Of a stretch of DNA of 64,000 nucleotides, positions 42,564 through 52,212 are shown one piece after another. Made by a program: the position numbers and the translations under genes. The stretch lies in the NCBI RefSeq assembly GCF_900129025.1, contig NZ_FQUM01000003.1:62001-126000 (forward strand), in the 5' to 3' direction. This stretch comes from Mariniphaga anaerophila. GTDB taxonomy: Bacteria > Bacteroidota > Bacteroidia > Bacteroidales > Prolixibacteraceae. The notes beneath the pieces were generated by a model. It was given only the letters and a program-made list of their open reading frames with translations, was not told where the DNA came from and searched no databases. Position 1 is the stretch's first letter; each line of letters begins with the position of its first letter.

Positions 42564-44366
42564 ATGAACCTACCAATGAAAAAACTAGTTGTCTGCTTCA
42601 CTTTTATCGTATTTTCACTGTCCGCTTTTTCCCAAAGCCAAACCAACGAACGAGCCCGTTGGTTTACCAATGCACGTTTTGGCATGTTTATCCACTGGGG
42701 AGTTTACAGCGGCGCCGAAGGAATCTGGAAAGGCGAAAAACTGCGTAACGACAACGATTATGCAGAATGGCTCATGTACCGCAACCGCATCGACAGAGAA
42801 GAGTATCTTACGCTACTCGATCGTTTTAACTGGAATGAAATTAATCCGGAGGAGTGGGTGATTCTGGCCAAAAAATCGGGAATGAAATATGTGACTTTCA
42901 CCGCTAAGCACCACGACGGATTCGCCCTTTGGGACAGCAAGGTAGGCGATTACGACTTGGGCAATTACACCAATCCGAAACGCGATATTGTAAAAGAGCT
43001 GGCCGAAGCGTGCAAAAAACACGGACTAAAACTCGGCCTTTATTATTCGCACTGGGTTGATTGGGAACATCAGTACGGCTGGGACCACACCAAAGAAGTC
43101 ACAGGAATTTCGGCTGAAAAATACGACCAGTACTGGCAGGAGAAAGTCATTCCGCAAGTGCGCGAATTACTTACCAATTACGGTGAAATTGGCATGTTTT
43201 GGTTCGACATGTGGATTCACCATGCTCACACTGTTGTTACCAAAGAACAGCTTTTGCAATTAAAAAGCCTCATCAGGGAATTACAGCCCGATTGCATTGT
43301 AAATTCCAGACTCGGACTTTCAGTTGAGGAAGATCCGGACGTTGATTTCAAAACACTCGGAGACAATCAGCTGGGCAGCAAAAAAGAGAACTTCCCATGG
43401 CAATCTCCGGCAACCGTTGCCCACTCCTGGGGATTTCATGCACTCGACACAGAATGGAAATCCACCTCAACATTACTGAAATCGCTAATTAACAATGTCA
43501 GTCTCAACGGCAATTTCATGTTAAATATTGGCCCGCGGGCAGACGGGAGCGTACCTTTTGAAATAACGCAACGAATGCTTGAAATGGGCCGTTGGCTCAA
43601 TGTAAACGGAGAAGCCATATATGATGCCGAGGCTTTTGATCTGGATAAAGACCTGCACGACTGGGGAAGAATTACCTGTAAAAAAGAAGGAAACAAAACG
43701 AAACTTTACCTGAATGTGTTCAACTGGCCAATAAGCCGGCAACTGAATTTCACCGGAGTTTCAACAAAGCCTGACAAAATTTATCTGTTGGCCGACAAAC
43801 AACAAAAGCCGCTACAACACAAACACACAGGCATTTTTACGCAAATAGAACTGCCGGTTCTCGAACCTGATCCATTTGTTTCGGTAGTAGTTGTCGAATA
43901 CAACCAGCAACCCGAAACGGTGCAACAACTTGTAGCAAAAACAACAGACAATGGTTTTTCTCTTACACCCAGAAACAGGCTTGTAACGGGAGATACGTTG
44001 CAAATAATACAAAAAAACAGGCGCGGCACCATTCCGGAACATGCGGGTATCAGTGCGCCCGAAAAACTCAAATGGAAAATCTACATCGACGTACCGGGAA
44101 AGAAAAGCATTGATGTTTCCTATAGTTTCCAAGGAAAGGGAAGCGAAGCAGGAATAACAATAAAAGGAGCCGGAACCACTTTAACCCATAAAGTTGAGCC
44201 GACAGGAAAAACAGTTGGCGAACCAAAATCCGACTGGATAATCGACAACTTTAAATCATTCAGGATAGGCGAAATACTTTTCCCAAAAAAAGGCTTCTAT
44301 GAAATTGAACTTGAAGCAACGCCGGGGAAAGAAAAAGTTCAGTTCCAATGGATCTGGATAAAATAG
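42564..44366 (+). CDS. GH29 alpha-L-fucosidase
   Basis: An exported glycosidase of 600 aa: signal peptide (to about residue 24, ending SAFSQ), then a (beta/alpha)8 barrel. Typical stretches are WFTNARFGMFIHWGVYS, YVTFTAKHHDGFALWDS and GLYYSHWVDW; MFWFDMWI contains the likely catalytic Asp after beta-strand 4. LLNIGPRADG-like MLNIGPRADG and FEITQRMLEMGRWL follow. The C-terminal 200 residues are beta-sandwich. It releases alpha-L-fucose from glycans, such as mucin or fucosylated polysaccharide. No SusCD pair or lectin is nearby. It is followed by the structured non-coding region. Confidence 0.93.
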   Translation: MNLPMKKLVVCFTFIVFSLSAFSQSQTNERARWFTNARFGMFIHWGVYSGAEGIWKGEKLRNDNDYAEWLMYRNRIDREEYLTLLDRFNWNEINPEEWVILAKKSGMKYVTFTAKHHDGFALWDSKVGDYDLGNYTNPKRDIVKELAEACKKHGLKLGLYYSHWVDWEHQYGWDHTKEVTGISAEKYDQYWQEKVIPQVRELLTNYGEIGMFWFDMWIHHAHTVVTKEQLLQLKSLIRELQPDCIVNSRLGLSVEEDPDVDFKTLGDNQLGSKKENFPWQSPATVAHSWGFHALDTEWKSTSTLLKSLINNVSLNGNFMLNIGPRADGSVPFEITQRMLEMGRWLNVNGEAIYDAEAFDLDKDLHDWGRITCKKEGNKTKLYLNVFNWPISRQLNFTGVSTKPDKIYLLADKQQKPLQHKHTGIFTQIELPVLEPDPFVSVVVVEYNQQPETVQQLVAKTTDNGFSLTPRNRLVTGDTLQIIQKNRRGTIPEHAGISAPEKLKWKIYIDVPGKKSIDVSYSFQGKGSEAGITIKGAGTTLTHKVEPTGKTVGEPKSDWIIDNFKSFRIGEILFPKKGFYEIELEATPGKEKVQFQWIWIK

Positions 44367-44451
44367 CCAATCGACACAATGCATTCATGAGTTTTCAACA
44401 ATTGTTAATAACACAGGTTGAAACATGGTGAATACAATCAGCCCAAAAAAG

Positions 44452-44483
44452 TTGCTTTGTAGTAGTCTTTTATCCTAATTTTG
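44452..44483 (+). promoter_or_regulatory. Promoter of the large structured RNA
   Basis: TAATTTTG at 44476-44483 matches the TAnnTTTG consensus exactly. TTG at 44452-44454 lies 21 nt upstream (a TTTG at 44456-44459 lies 16 nt upstream), consistent with a Bacteroidota -33 element. Predicted transcription start is near 44490, where the hairpin-rich region begins. Nothing codes for protein directly downstream. Confidence 0.7.
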
Positions 44484-44489
44484 ATAATA

Positions 44490-45045
44490 CCAGGTGAGCG
44501 ATAAAAGGCAGCTCCGAAAATGTGGAAAAGGCAAAAGCTTCTTAGCTGAAACTGGAACCGATTCTCTCCTTCCTCCGGGAAGGCACATCAGAAGAGCCGA
44601 AGTTTGAACCGGGTTGTCTGGAAACCAACGGTTCATTCAATCATCAGGAAGAGAACCAGACGTTCTTTCAAAGATTGAGTCTTCAGGCAGGAGGCCGCCA
44701 ACCGAAAGGAAGGCAACAAAAAACTCCGGTTTCTTGAAAAAGCCATACTGCATAGCACAAAGCGGGTTTCCCGCAAAATGCAAATTGCCGAAAACTGTTT
44801 TCTTCGGAGAACAGATGAAAGCACTGAAAGACACTTCGTCCGGGAAGGCAATCCGGAAAGCCGAACGGACTACTTAAACGTTTTGCCGTAGAAAGCAAAA
44901 CCGGAAAGTACAGGGCAAAAAATTCAGTTGAAAAACTGAACAAAAGCCGGCCATAATAACTGTAGCCTGGCGCTCGGGTCTACTTCGGTAAACCCAGTGA
45001 ATGGGAGCTATTCGTAACAGAGTAGTTCCCATTTGTGCTTTTATA
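44490..45045 (+). ncRNA. Candidate large structured non-coding RNA, about 550 nt
   Basis: No convincing coding frame lies between the fucosidase stop and the Omp85-like gene. Instead hairpins follow one another on the plus strand. They include CCTTCC(TCCG)GGAAGG at 44568-44583; GAACC-GTTG / CAAC-GGTTC at 44606-44634; nested TCAATC / GATTGA and AGAAC / GTTCT at 44637-44678; TGCAT / ATGCA with GCGGG / CCCGC at 44749-44782; CTGTTTTC(TTCG)GAGAACAG at 44795-44814; GTCCG / CGGAC at 44838-44870; GTTTTGC / GCAAAAC at 44880-44901; TTCAGTT(GAAA)AACTGAA at 44923-44940; a UUCG-capped hairpin at 44976-44995; and an 11-bp final stem at 45000-45033. Three cUNCGg loops and a GNRA loop fit only the plus-strand RNA. 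It is not RNase P RNA, tmRNA, SRP RNA or a group II intron by signature. The boundaries are estimates. Confidence 0.75.
45000..45043 (+). terminator. 3' hairpin of the structured RNA
   Basis: An 11-bp stem (AATGGGAGCTA / TAGTTCCCATT, one G-T pair) with a 12-nt loop, followed by TGTGCTTTTAT. The T tract is weak, so it may be a processed 3' end rather than a strict terminator. Confidence 0.5.
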
Positions 45046-45059
45046 CAGATCCTGAAATA

Positions 45060-46916
45060 TTATTCAAACCTCAATGGTTGCGGGGCGGTGGGAGTAAAAC
45101 TGTAAAAGTCCTTTTTGAGCTGCTCTTCCAAAATAACCCCCACAAAACTCATATCAGATGGAGGGAACGGGTAAAATCCAAGTCGCAGATGAAACGTTTT
45201 AAAAACAAGGTTTTCGTTATGAATACGAATACCCAGTCCGAGGCCGCTGTAATAGTGTTCCGTAAAAATGAGGTTTTTATTTGACCCGATTATACCAACA
45301 TCGGCAAAACCATAAGCCGCCATATTAAACTTATAAAACTGCTTACGAAGGAACAGTACATATTCCAAATCGAGACTCAAACGCTGTTTCCCGGCCGCCT
45401 CTCTGCTCGAAAAACCACGAATATGGTCATTCCTGTTTAACGTGAGGTTTTCAATTTCAAAACGACGAATACCCAGCATATAATTAGCGCGTGCAAAAAG
45501 CCGGAAGCGTTTTCTACCAGCCGGTATTTGCCGCGAAATAAAATTCAGCCCAGCCTGCACCTGCCCCTGCTCATACCGATTGTCTTTAAAATAGCCCCCA
45601 ACTCCTCCCGATAAAAAAAGATACCCCTGCCTTTTTACCAGCAGATTGCCGTTTGAAAAATAGAGATGAGCATAATACCGGTCGCCAAACTCATTGGCAT
45701 CGTAACCAAAAACCAGCTCGTTTTTAAACCCCTCGGGAATATCTTCGGTTATGCCATAACTATACACCAATTGGTCTTGCATGTATCTTCGTTGCGAGAA
45801 GGTGAGTCCCGCCAGATAAAAAGTGCTGTTCGAAAAATATTGCAACCCATCTGTTGCCGGCGAAGGCCTGTGAAAATACGTTCGGTTATAAATGCCGGCC
45901 GACAACACCATCTGAGAATTCTGAAAATGCCCGGGTTTCAACTGAAAGCTTCTGCCTCCCCAGGCGCTCAAAAACGCCAAATCCATAGACTCCTGCGTTT
46001 TTATCGGGTCATTATCCAAAACCCGGTCGGTTCTGAACATGCGCTGAGCAGACCCTCCAAAACCCCACTTAATGGAAGGAATAATAAATGGTTTATCCAG
46101 ATTAAAACTAAAACCTTCTCTCAGGTAAGTATTCGTGTACCCCGCAGAAATATCTACAAATTTCCCCTTGAAGTTTTTGATTTTATAAAACGTTTCGAGC
46201 CCCGTGTAAGGCTGCTTATTTAAATGCCCAACAAAACGAAAAGAAATTTCATGGCCAATCCCAAAAATATTCTGGTTATATACCTCCAGCGCTGCCGACT
46301 GGCCTCCATCCACACCTCCTGACACACCAACAGAAAAACGATCTTTCGTGAGAACTGACACTTTCACCAACCCCTTATAAACGGAGTCCTGTTCCAAAAC
46401 AATCTTCACATCCTGAATGTATGGCAAGGACCTGATAATTCGCTCATTTTCATACATCAAATCCGCATCTACAAAATCTCCGACCTTAAACAGAAGCATT
46501 TTTTCAATCGTATTCAGATTTGATTTGGTATGAACTTTATTGGCGGTTCGTTCGAGCCACGACTTTGCCGTTCGCGTTGTATCCTCGAAAGTCGGGCCAA
46601 ACACATCCAACGGTTTAATTGATATTTCCGAAATAATTTTGCCTTCCAACTGGCTGTAGTACTCGAGAGATACGGCTTCTTTATCAACAAAAGCTCTGGG
46701 TGGCGATACCAAAAAATCGTAAATAATCCGTGTCAGTTTTTTTTGTTTGGCTTTATATTCCAAGCTGTCATAAAACTGCTCATACTTTTTAGCATTGCTT
46801 TTCCCCGGAACAAGTTCATTTGGTTCATTGGACTGTGCTGCTGTTTTAAAGGCTGAAACAGAGATAATCAATACAAAAAATAGCTGGATTTTATATTTAT
46901 ATAAACGAATCCACAT
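45060..46916 (-). CDS. Omp85/BamA-like outer-membrane protein
   Basis: An exported 618-aa protein: signal peptide (ending KTAAQS), then a periplasmic segment with a POTRA-like domain (LLFKVGDFVDADLMYENERIIRSLPYIQDVKIVLEQ, residues about 140-185), then a C-terminal 16-stranded barrel-like region of alternating aromatic strands. The lid-loop signature reads NDHIRGFSSREAAGK, close to the Omp85 VRGF motif. Members insert or transport proteins at the outer membrane. A single POTRA sets it apart from BamA proper. It is convergent with the structured RNA and divergent to the TonB-like gene. Confidence 0.85.
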   Translation of the reverse strand: MWIRLYKYKIQLFFVLIISVSAFKTAAQSNEPNELVPGKSNAKKYEQFYDSLEYKAKQKKLTRIIYDFLVSPPRAFVDKEAVSLEYYSQLEGKIISEISIKPLDVFGPTFEDTTRTAKSWLERTANKVHTKSNLNTIEKMLLFKVGDFVDADLMYENERIIRSLPYIQDVKIVLEQDSVYKGLVKVSVLTKDRFSVGVSGGVDGGQSAALEVYNQNIFGIGHEISFRFVGHLNKQPYTGLETFYKIKNFKGKFVDISAGYTNTYLREGFSFNLDKPFIIPSIKWGFGGSAQRMFRTDRVLDNDPIKTQESMDLAFLSAWGGRSFQLKPGHFQNSQMVLSAGIYNRTYFHRPSPATDGLQYFSNSTFYLAGLTFSQRRYMQDQLVYSYGITEDIPEGFKNELVFGYDANEFGDRYYAHLYFSNGNLLVKRQGYLFLSGGVGGYFKDNRYEQGQVQAGLNFISRQIPAGRKRFRLFARANYMLGIRRFEIENLTLNRNDHIRGFSSREAAGKQRLSLDLEYVLFLRKQFYKFNMAAYGFADVGIIGSNKNLIFTEHYYSGLGLGIRIHNENLVFKTFHLRLGFYPFPPSDMSFVGVILEEQLKKDFYSFTPTAPQPLRFE

Positions 46917-47119
46917 TCCGCCCGCTTTCTATTTTTGGCATATTTGAAGACCAGTTGAAATTCAACCAGAAAAATAATGAAATAAAAAACTTAAAACAGG
47001 AATAACAGCTGTTAATTTTCGTTAAAGGCAAAACATAAAATCGAATCATTCGCTCCACACAAAATAACACCTCTGATTCTTTCGTTGTTTTACTCACCAA
47101 AAATTTAAGAGTTAATTTA

Positions 47120-47127
47120 TACTTTTG
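47120..47127 (+). promoter_or_regulatory. -7 promoter box of the TonB-like gene
   Basis: TACTTTTG, a full TAnnTTTG match, ending 5 bp before the GTG at 47132. If used, the transcript would start near the GTG or just inside the frame, which favours the ATG at 47177 as the real start codon, or a leaderless message. Confidence 0.45.
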
Positions 47128-47131
47128 CCTT

Positions 47132-47872
47132 GTGGGAAAACTTTATAAAATATACAAACGAAACGTTTACGGAGTAATGGGAACCCTCATATTTCACATT
47201 CTCCTCGTTTCCGTTTTTCTTTTGGCTGATGTCGATATGAAAGGCACGGCCTACGAAGAAGAATTATTGATAGAGTTTCCTGAGTTGATACCCGAACCTG
47301 AGGCCGTTGAGGAAACCAAAGAAACGCAGGAATCTGAACCGACTGCCAACGAAGCATCCTCTCCCCTGTCGGAAACACGAAGCAACCGAACCAACATCGC
47401 CTCAAACAAACTGGCCAAAACCGACGAGTTTTTCGATGAAGATTATATGCGCGAAGTAGAAGCAGCCAAACAGCTGGTTTCTGACGTTAACAATCAGCTT
47501 TCGAAAGAAGCGGTTAATCTCGAAGACATAAAAATGCCGGTAAAAACAACAGAAGGAATGAATCCTGACTCTATCGACAACGTTGTGTACACCGGAGAAA
47601 GCAATATTGTATATTATCTCGAAAACCGATATCATGTAAGTTTACCCATTCCGGTTTACCTTGCTCAAAGTGGAGGCACAGTGGTAGTAGACATTGCAGT
47701 AACCCGCGACGGAAAAGTCATTGAGGCCACCCCTCGGAAAAACGCTTCCATTCGCGACGATCAGATTTTCCTTTATGCAAAAGCCGCAGCGTCGCGTACC
47801 ATCTTCAATGCCGACGCCAGTGCTCCCAACCCTCAAAAAGGAACAATTCACTACACTTTTGTTGCCCAATAA
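47132..47872 (+). CDS. TonB-like protein
   Basis: A 246-aa protein with one N-terminal transmembrane segment (about residues 15-35, GTLIFHILLVSVFLLADV), a periplasmic Glu/Pro/Ser-rich stretch (FPELIPEPEAVEETKETQ) and a C-terminal TonB-like fold: VVVDIAVTRDGKVIEATPRKNASIRDDQI and GTIHYTFVAQ. TonB proteins couple the proton-motive force, through ExbBD, to outer-membrane transporters; ExbBD genes are not adjacent. The frame opens at a GTG at 47132, but a TAnnTTTG box ends at 47127, so the ATG at 47177 (MGTLIFHILL) may be the true start. Confidence 0.85.
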   Translation: MGKLYKIYKRNVYGVMGTLIFHILLVSVFLLADVDMKGTAYEEELLIEFPELIPEPEAVEETKETQESEPTANEASSPLSETRSNRTNIASNKLAKTDEFFDEDYMREVEAAKQLVSDVNNQLSKEAVNLEDIKMPVKTTEGMNPDSIDNVVYTGESNIVYYLENRYHVSLPIPVYLAQSGGTVVVDIAVTRDGKVIEATPRKNASIRDDQIFLYAKAAASRTIFNADASAPNPQKGTIHYTFVAQ

Positions 47873-47921
47873 CTGCTTCAAGCACCAATAACACCAACCA
47901 TTTAACATGATTTAACAGTTC

Positions 47922-47940
47922 TTGGGTTGCAAAAACCCAA
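47922..47940 (+). terminator. Hairpin after the TonB-like gene
   Basis: A perfect 7-bp stem, TTGGGTT / AACCCAA, loop GCAAA, 50 bp past the stop. It lacks a proper T tract (TTCTGCCCTTATC follows) and also overlaps the -33 element of the next promoter, so its role is uncertain. Confidence 0.45.
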
Positions 47941-47957
47941 TTCTGCCCTTATCTTTG
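47927..47957 (+). promoter_or_regulatory. Promoter of a short transcript
   Basis: TTG at 47927-47929, 20 nt, then TATCTTTG at 47950-47957, a complete TAnnTTTG match with ideal spacing. The predicted start is near 47964, only about 50 nt before a strong terminator. Confidence 0.65.
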
Positions 47958-47963
47958 TGGTAC

Positions 47964-48048
47964 GTTTATTTTCATAAGTTTAGGTTTAGTTAGGTTAGTT
48001 AGTTTAATGAGAAAAGGATGGGTTGTTGAGCCCATCCTTCTTCTTTTT
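47964..48048 (+). ncRNA. Candidate small RNA, about 85 nt
   Basis: A short unit bounded by the promoter at 47927-47957 and the terminator at 48014-48048. The 5' half is T/A/G repeat-like (TTTAGGTTTAGTTAGGTTAGTTAG). An ATG at 48007 opens a 23-codon frame that runs through the terminator stem, so coding is unlikely. It could be a trans-acting sRNA, or a leftover promoter-terminator pair. Boundaries are estimates. Confidence 0.5.
48014..48048 (+). terminator. Rho-independent terminator of the candidate sRNA
   Basis: A perfect 9-bp stem (AAGGATGGG / CCCATCCTT), loop TTGTTGAG, followed by CTTCTTTTT. Confidence 0.8.
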
Positions 48049-48049
48049 A

Positions 48050-48498
48050 TAAACCTTTGTAAAATCACACACCAATAGTCCTCTCAAATTTCATTTTCCG
48101 ACTTTATTCAAACAGCACAAATTAACATTTTCATTATTCCAAATTATCTTTACCAACACCCCTGATTGTTCGAACCCAATACCATTTCTTTTTTCTGATC
48201 CAGCATTTGTTTTTAATGAAACTGTATATCTGAATTAACGAAATGATATTTCAAAACGCATACAACTCAAAAGCAAAAGTTTAACTCCTTCATTCTCTTG
48301 CAAACACAGGCAAAACCCATTCATTTGCTACAATTACTTAGTTCCCCGGGATTCGAAAACCGAGATGAACCATTTTTTCCTATATTTGGATACCAGTAAA
48401 AAAACAACCAAATAAAATGTGAAAACTTTTGCCTGTTTTTATTGTTAGTCTTTGTGACATTTCTGAAAAAAATTTAACATCAATTAAAAAATATAAGC
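48050..48498 (+). other. AT-rich intergenic region upstream of aconitase
   Basis: About 450 bp without a gene. No open frame, repeat or strong hairpin is visible. It contains TATATTTG at 48381-48388, a full TAnnTTTG match that could be the aconitase promoter with a 5' UTR near 100 nt, and a weaker TAGTCTTTG near 48450. Confidence 0.5.
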
Positions 48499-50757
48499 AT
48501 GTTTGACGCAGACTTGATCAAAAAAGTTTATGAGCATTTGCCCAATAGGGTGAATAAAGCAAAAAATAAGCTGAACCGCCCGCTTACTTATGCCGAAAAA
48601 ATTCTTTACGCACACCTTTTTGACACCCAGCCGCTGGAAGTATTTGAACGAGGTAAAGACTACGTTGATTTTGCTCCGGACCGGGTAGCCATGCAGGATG
48701 CCACTGCACAAATGGCACTTCTGCAATTTATGAACTCCGGGAAAACCACTACGGCAGTGCCATCTACAGTTCATTGCGATCACCTTATACAGGCGCAGGT
48801 TGATGGGAAAACAGATTTGGGAGTGTCTTTTAATGCCAACAAAGAAGTATTCGATTTTCTCGAATCGGTTTCCAACAAATATGGAATTGGATTTTGGAAA
48901 CCCGGAGCCGGCATCATTCACCAGGTTGTATTAGAAAATTATGCCTTCCCGGGCGGAATGATGATTGGTACTGATTCCCACACGCCAAATGCAGGTGGCC
49001 TTGGAATGGTTGCCATTGGTGTTGGTGGAGCAGATGCCGTAGACGTAATGGCCGGCATGGCATGGGAATTAAAAATGCCAAAACTCATAGGGATAAAACT
49101 TACAGGAAAATTAAATGGCTGGAGTGCCCCTAAAGATATCATATTGAAAGTAGCAGGGCTCCTGACTGTTAAAGGCGGAACAGGTGCTATTGTAGAATAT
49201 TTTGGCGAAGGAGCCGAGTCGTTATCGGCAACCGGGAAAGGCACCATTTGTAATATGGGAGCAGAAATTGGCGCAACAACCAGCTTGTTTGCATACGACG
49301 AAAGCATGGAGCGCTACCTGAAAGCAACCGGAAGATCAGAAGTTGCTGAAATGGCCAGTGGGATAAAAGATGTTCTTTCTCCTGACCCCGAAGTTTATGA
49401 AAACCCTGAAAAATATTACGACCAGGTAATTGAAATTAACCTTTCGGAACTTGAACCCTACATCAACGGGCCTTTTACTCCGGATTTGGCAACGCCGGTT
49501 TCAAAAATGAAAGAAACCGCAGAAAAAAATGGCTGGCCGCTGGAAGTTTCTGTCGGGTTAATCGGAAGTTGCACCAACTCTTCGTACGAAGACATTTCAC
49601 GCGCTGCGTCAATTGCAAAACAAGCGGTAGAAAAAGGGCTGAATTCCAAAGCTGATTTCACCATTACTCCGGGTTCGGAACAGGTACGTTTCACCATCGA
49701 AAGGGACGGCTACATCAACACGTTCGAACAAATGGGCGGAAAAGTGTTTGCAAATGCATGTGGCCCGTGCATCGGACAATGGGCAAGACCGGGTGCTGAC
49801 AAAAATGAAAAAAATACAATTGTGCATTCGTTCAACCGGAACTTTTCCAAAAGAAACGACGGAAATCCGAACACACACGCTTTTGTTACTTCTCCAGAAC
49901 TAGTAACAGCACTGGCTATTTCGGGCAGGCTCGATTTTAATCCTGTAACCGATACCCTTATTAACGAAAAAGGAGAAAAAGTAAAACTTGACCCGCCAAC
50001 CGGATACGAACTTCCCACAAAAGGATTCGATGTAAAAGATTCGGGATACCAGGCTCCGGCTAAAGATGGTTCAAACATTACGGTTAGCGTGGCGCCAGAT
50101 TCAAACAGACTTCAATTATTGGAGCCTTTTAAACCATGGGACGGGAAAAACATTACAGGAGCTAAACTGCTCATAAAAGCATTGGGCAAATGCACCACCG
50201 ACCACATTTCAATGGCTGGTCCGTGGCTGCGCTTCCGCGGGCACCTCGATAATATTTCGAACAACCTGTTGATTGGCGCAATTAACGCATTCAACAACGA
50301 GTCAAACAAAGTAAAAAACCAACTTACCGGAGAATACGGAGAAGTTCCGAACGTGCAGCGTGCATACAAAGCCGCCGGCATCCCCACTGTTATAATCGGG
50401 GATCATAATTACGGCGAAGGTTCATCGCGCGAGCATGCGGCAATGGAACCACGCCACTTGGGAGTCAGAGCAGTTATTGTAAAATCATTTGCACGTATTC
50501 ACGAAACCAACCTGAAAAAACAGGGGATGCTCGGGCTAACTTTTGCAAATGAAAACGATTACGATCTCATTCGTGAAGACGATGTTTTCAACTTTGTTGA
50601 TTTGGATGTGTTTGCTCCCGGCAAACACCTCACTGTAGAAATCGTTCATGCAGACGGCACAAAAGACTCCATCAAATTAAACCATACTTACAACGAGCAA
50701 CAAACTGAATGGTTTAAAGCAGGTTCGGCGTTGAACCTCATTAAAAAGAAAAATTAG
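48499..50757 (+). CDS. acnA: Aconitate hydratase
   Basis: An Fe-S dehydratase of 752 aa that isomerises citrate to isocitrate. It matches the mitochondrial-type aconitase. Visible signatures are [40 protein letters not shown], the cluster cysteines in [13 protein letters not shown] and [12 protein letters not shown], and [27 protein letters not shown] in the swivel domain. The two isocitrate dehydrogenases and citrate synthase follow on the same strand, so this is a compact oxidative TCA operon. A stem follows the stop. Confidence 0.97.
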   Translation: MFDADLIKKVYEHLPNRVNKAKNKLNRPLTYAEKILYAHLFDTQPLEVFERGKDYVDFAPDRVAMQDATAQMALLQFMNSGKTTTAVPSTVHCDHLIQAQVDGKTDLGVSFNANKEVFDFLESVSNKYGIGFWKPGAGIIHQVVLENYAFPGGMMIGTDSHTPNAGGLGMVAIGVGGADAVDVMAGMAWELKMPKLIGIKLTGKLNGWSAPKDIILKVAGLLTVKGGTGAIVEYFGEGAESLSATGKGTICNMGAEIGATTSLFAYDESMERYLKATGRSEVAEMASGIKDVLSPDPEVYENPEKYYDQVIEINLSELEPYINGPFTPDLATPVSKMKETAEKNGWPLEVSVGLIGSCTNSSYEDISRAASIAKQAVEKGLNSKADFTITPGSEQVRFTIERDGYINTFEQMGGKVFANACGPCIGQWARPGADKNEKNTIVHSFNRNFSKRNDGNPNTHAFVTSPELVTALAISGRLDFNPVTDTLINEKGEKVKLDPPTGYELPTKGFDVKDSGYQAPAKDGSNITVSVAPDSNRLQLLEPFKPWDGKNITGAKLLIKALGKCTTDHISMAGPWLRFRGHLDNISNNLLIGAINAFNNESNKVKNQLTGEYGEVPNVQRAYKAAGIPTVIIGDHNYGEGSSREHAAMEPRHLGVRAVIVKSFARIHETNLKKQGMLGLTFANENDYDLIREDDVFNFVDLDVFAPGKHLTVEIVHADGTKDSIKLNHTYNEQQTEWFKAGSALNLIKKKN

Positions 50758-50770
50758 TATTGCGATAATA

Positions 50771-50797
50771 ACCGGCTGATTTCTTCTTTCAGCCGGT
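50771..50797 (+). terminator. Hairpin between aconitase and isocitrate dehydrogenase
   Basis: A perfect 9-bp stem, ACCGGCTGA / TCAGCCGGT, with a 9-nt pyrimidine loop. It is followed by AATTTCC, without a T tract, so it may protect the aconitase message or limit read-through. Confidence 0.5.
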
Positions 50798-50869
50798 AAT
50801 TTCCTTGCTCTTTTTCGGCAAAAATAGTTGCGCATAAACACAAAAAAATAAAAAACAAAATAGTTACAC

Positions 50870-52099
50870 ATGCAAAAGATAAAAGTTCAAAATCCTGTTG
50901 TAGAGCTCGATGGCGATGAAATGACCCGGGTAATCTGGAATTTCATCAAAGAAAAACTGATTTTGCCCTACCTGGATATTGATTTGAAATATTACGATTT
51001 GGGAATGGAAAGCCGCGATGCAACTGACGATCAAATTACAATTGACGCAGCTCACGCCATTCAGAAATACGGAGTAGGCGTAAAATGTGCTACCATCACT
51101 CCCGATGAGGCACGGGTTGAAGAATTTGGGCTGAAACAAATGTGGAAATCGCCCAACGGCACCATTCGTAATATTCTTGGAGGCACGGTCTTTCGCGAAC
51201 CGATTCTCATCAGAAATATTCCACGACTGGTACCGGGATGGAAAAAACCGATTTGCATCGGACGTCATGCATTTGGCGACCAATACAAAGCAACCGACTT
51301 TGTTACCAAAGGGAAAGGGAAACTCACCATTACTTTTACTCCCGACGATGGAAGTGCTCCCATTTCACATGAAGTTTATCATTACGACGGCGACGGCGTA
51401 GCAATGGCCATGTACAACGTCGACGAATCCATCCGCGGATTTGCACGCTCGTGTATGAACCAGGCTGTTATGAAAAAATGGCCGCTCTACATGTCCACAA
51501 AAAATACGATCCTTAAAAAATACGACGGTCGTTTTAAAGACATCTTCCAGGAAGTTTTCGAAACTGAATACAAAGAGAAATTCGAGGAAGCAGGAATAAC
51601 TTACGAACATCGGTTAATTGACGACATGGTGGCCGCTGCCATGAAATGGGAAGGCGGTTTTGTTTGGGCCTGCAAAAATTACGATGGCGATGTACAAAGC
51701 GACACCGTGGCACAAGGATTCGGATCACTCGGACTCATGACCTCTACTCTGGTTACTCCCGACGGAAAAACCATGGAAGCTGAAGCCGCACACGGAACAG
51801 TAACCCGCCATTTCAGGCAACACCAAAAAGGAAATCCGACGTCAACCAACCCCATTGCCTCAATTTTTGCATGGACCAGAGGACTGGCATTCAGAGGAAA
51901 ACTGGACGACAACAAGGAGTTGATAAACTTCGCCAATGCATTGGAACAAGTGTGCGTTGAAACCGTAGAATCCGGGAAAATGACGAAAGACCTTGCTCTG
52001 ATTATCCACGGGAAAGACCTGAAAGAAGAACATTATTTAACTACCCAGGGATTTCTTGAAGCACTTGACGAAAACCTGCAGAAAAAACTCAGCGCCTAA
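50870..52099 (+). CDS. icd: NADP-dependent isocitrate dehydrogenase, eukaryote-like type
   Basis: A 409-aa isocitrate dehydrogenase of the cytosolic/mitochondrial eukaryotic type. It starts [19 protein letters not shown]-like [14 protein letters not shown], and has [34 protein letters not shown], and [16 protein letters not shown]; the Arg-His after HGTVT is the NADP-selecting pair in this subfamily. It makes 2-oxoglutarate, CO2 and NADPH. It sits beside a second, differently built isocitrate dehydrogenase. Confidence 0.95.
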   Translation: MQKIKVQNPVVELDGDEMTRVIWNFIKEKLILPYLDIDLKYYDLGMESRDATDDQITIDAAHAIQKYGVGVKCATITPDEARVEEFGLKQMWKSPNGTIRNILGGTVFREPILIRNIPRLVPGWKKPICIGRHAFGDQYKATDFVTKGKGKLTITFTPDDGSAPISHEVYHYDGDGVAMAMYNVDESIRGFARSCMNQAVMKKWPLYMSTKNTILKKYDGRFKDIFQEVFETEYKEKFEEAGITYEHRLIDDMVAAAMKWEGGFVWACKNYDGDVQSDTVAQGFGSLGLMTSTLVTPDGKTMEAEAAHGTVTRHFRQHQKGNPTSTNPIASIFAWTRGLAFRGKLDDNKELINFANALEQVCVETVESGKMTKDLALIIHGKDLKEEHYLTTQGFLEALDENLQKKLSA

Positions 52100-52212
52100 A
52101 ACGAATCGGCACAAACGGGTAAACGAACGATTTAATGCAGCAGGCAATTTGATATTATACGATTTTAAGGAGTAAACAGACTGTTTTTTTTGAAAGTTGG
52201 CAGCTATAAAAA

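Noticed and set aside
44614-44877. An 87-codon plus-strand frame in the structured region
   Set aside because: It has no recognisable domain, is low-complexity in Lys, Ser and Gly, and coincides with the hairpin-rich RNA, whose paired structures do not respect codon phase.
44490-45045. Known RNA classes for the structured region: RNase P RNA, tmRNA, SRP RNA, group II intron, IscB-type omega RNA
   Set aside because: None of the signature elements is present (GAGGAAAGTCC-type CRI, tRNA-like CCA end, group II domain V stem), and no IscB/TnpB or reverse transcriptase gene is nearby.
48007-48078. A 23-codon frame (beginning MRKGWVVEP) in the short transcript
   Set aside because: It runs straight through the terminator hairpin and T tract, so the RNA would end before the stop codon.
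48160-48185. TGTTCGAACCC as part of a tRNA T-loop
   Set aside because: No acceptor stem, anticodon arm or D-arm can be placed around it.
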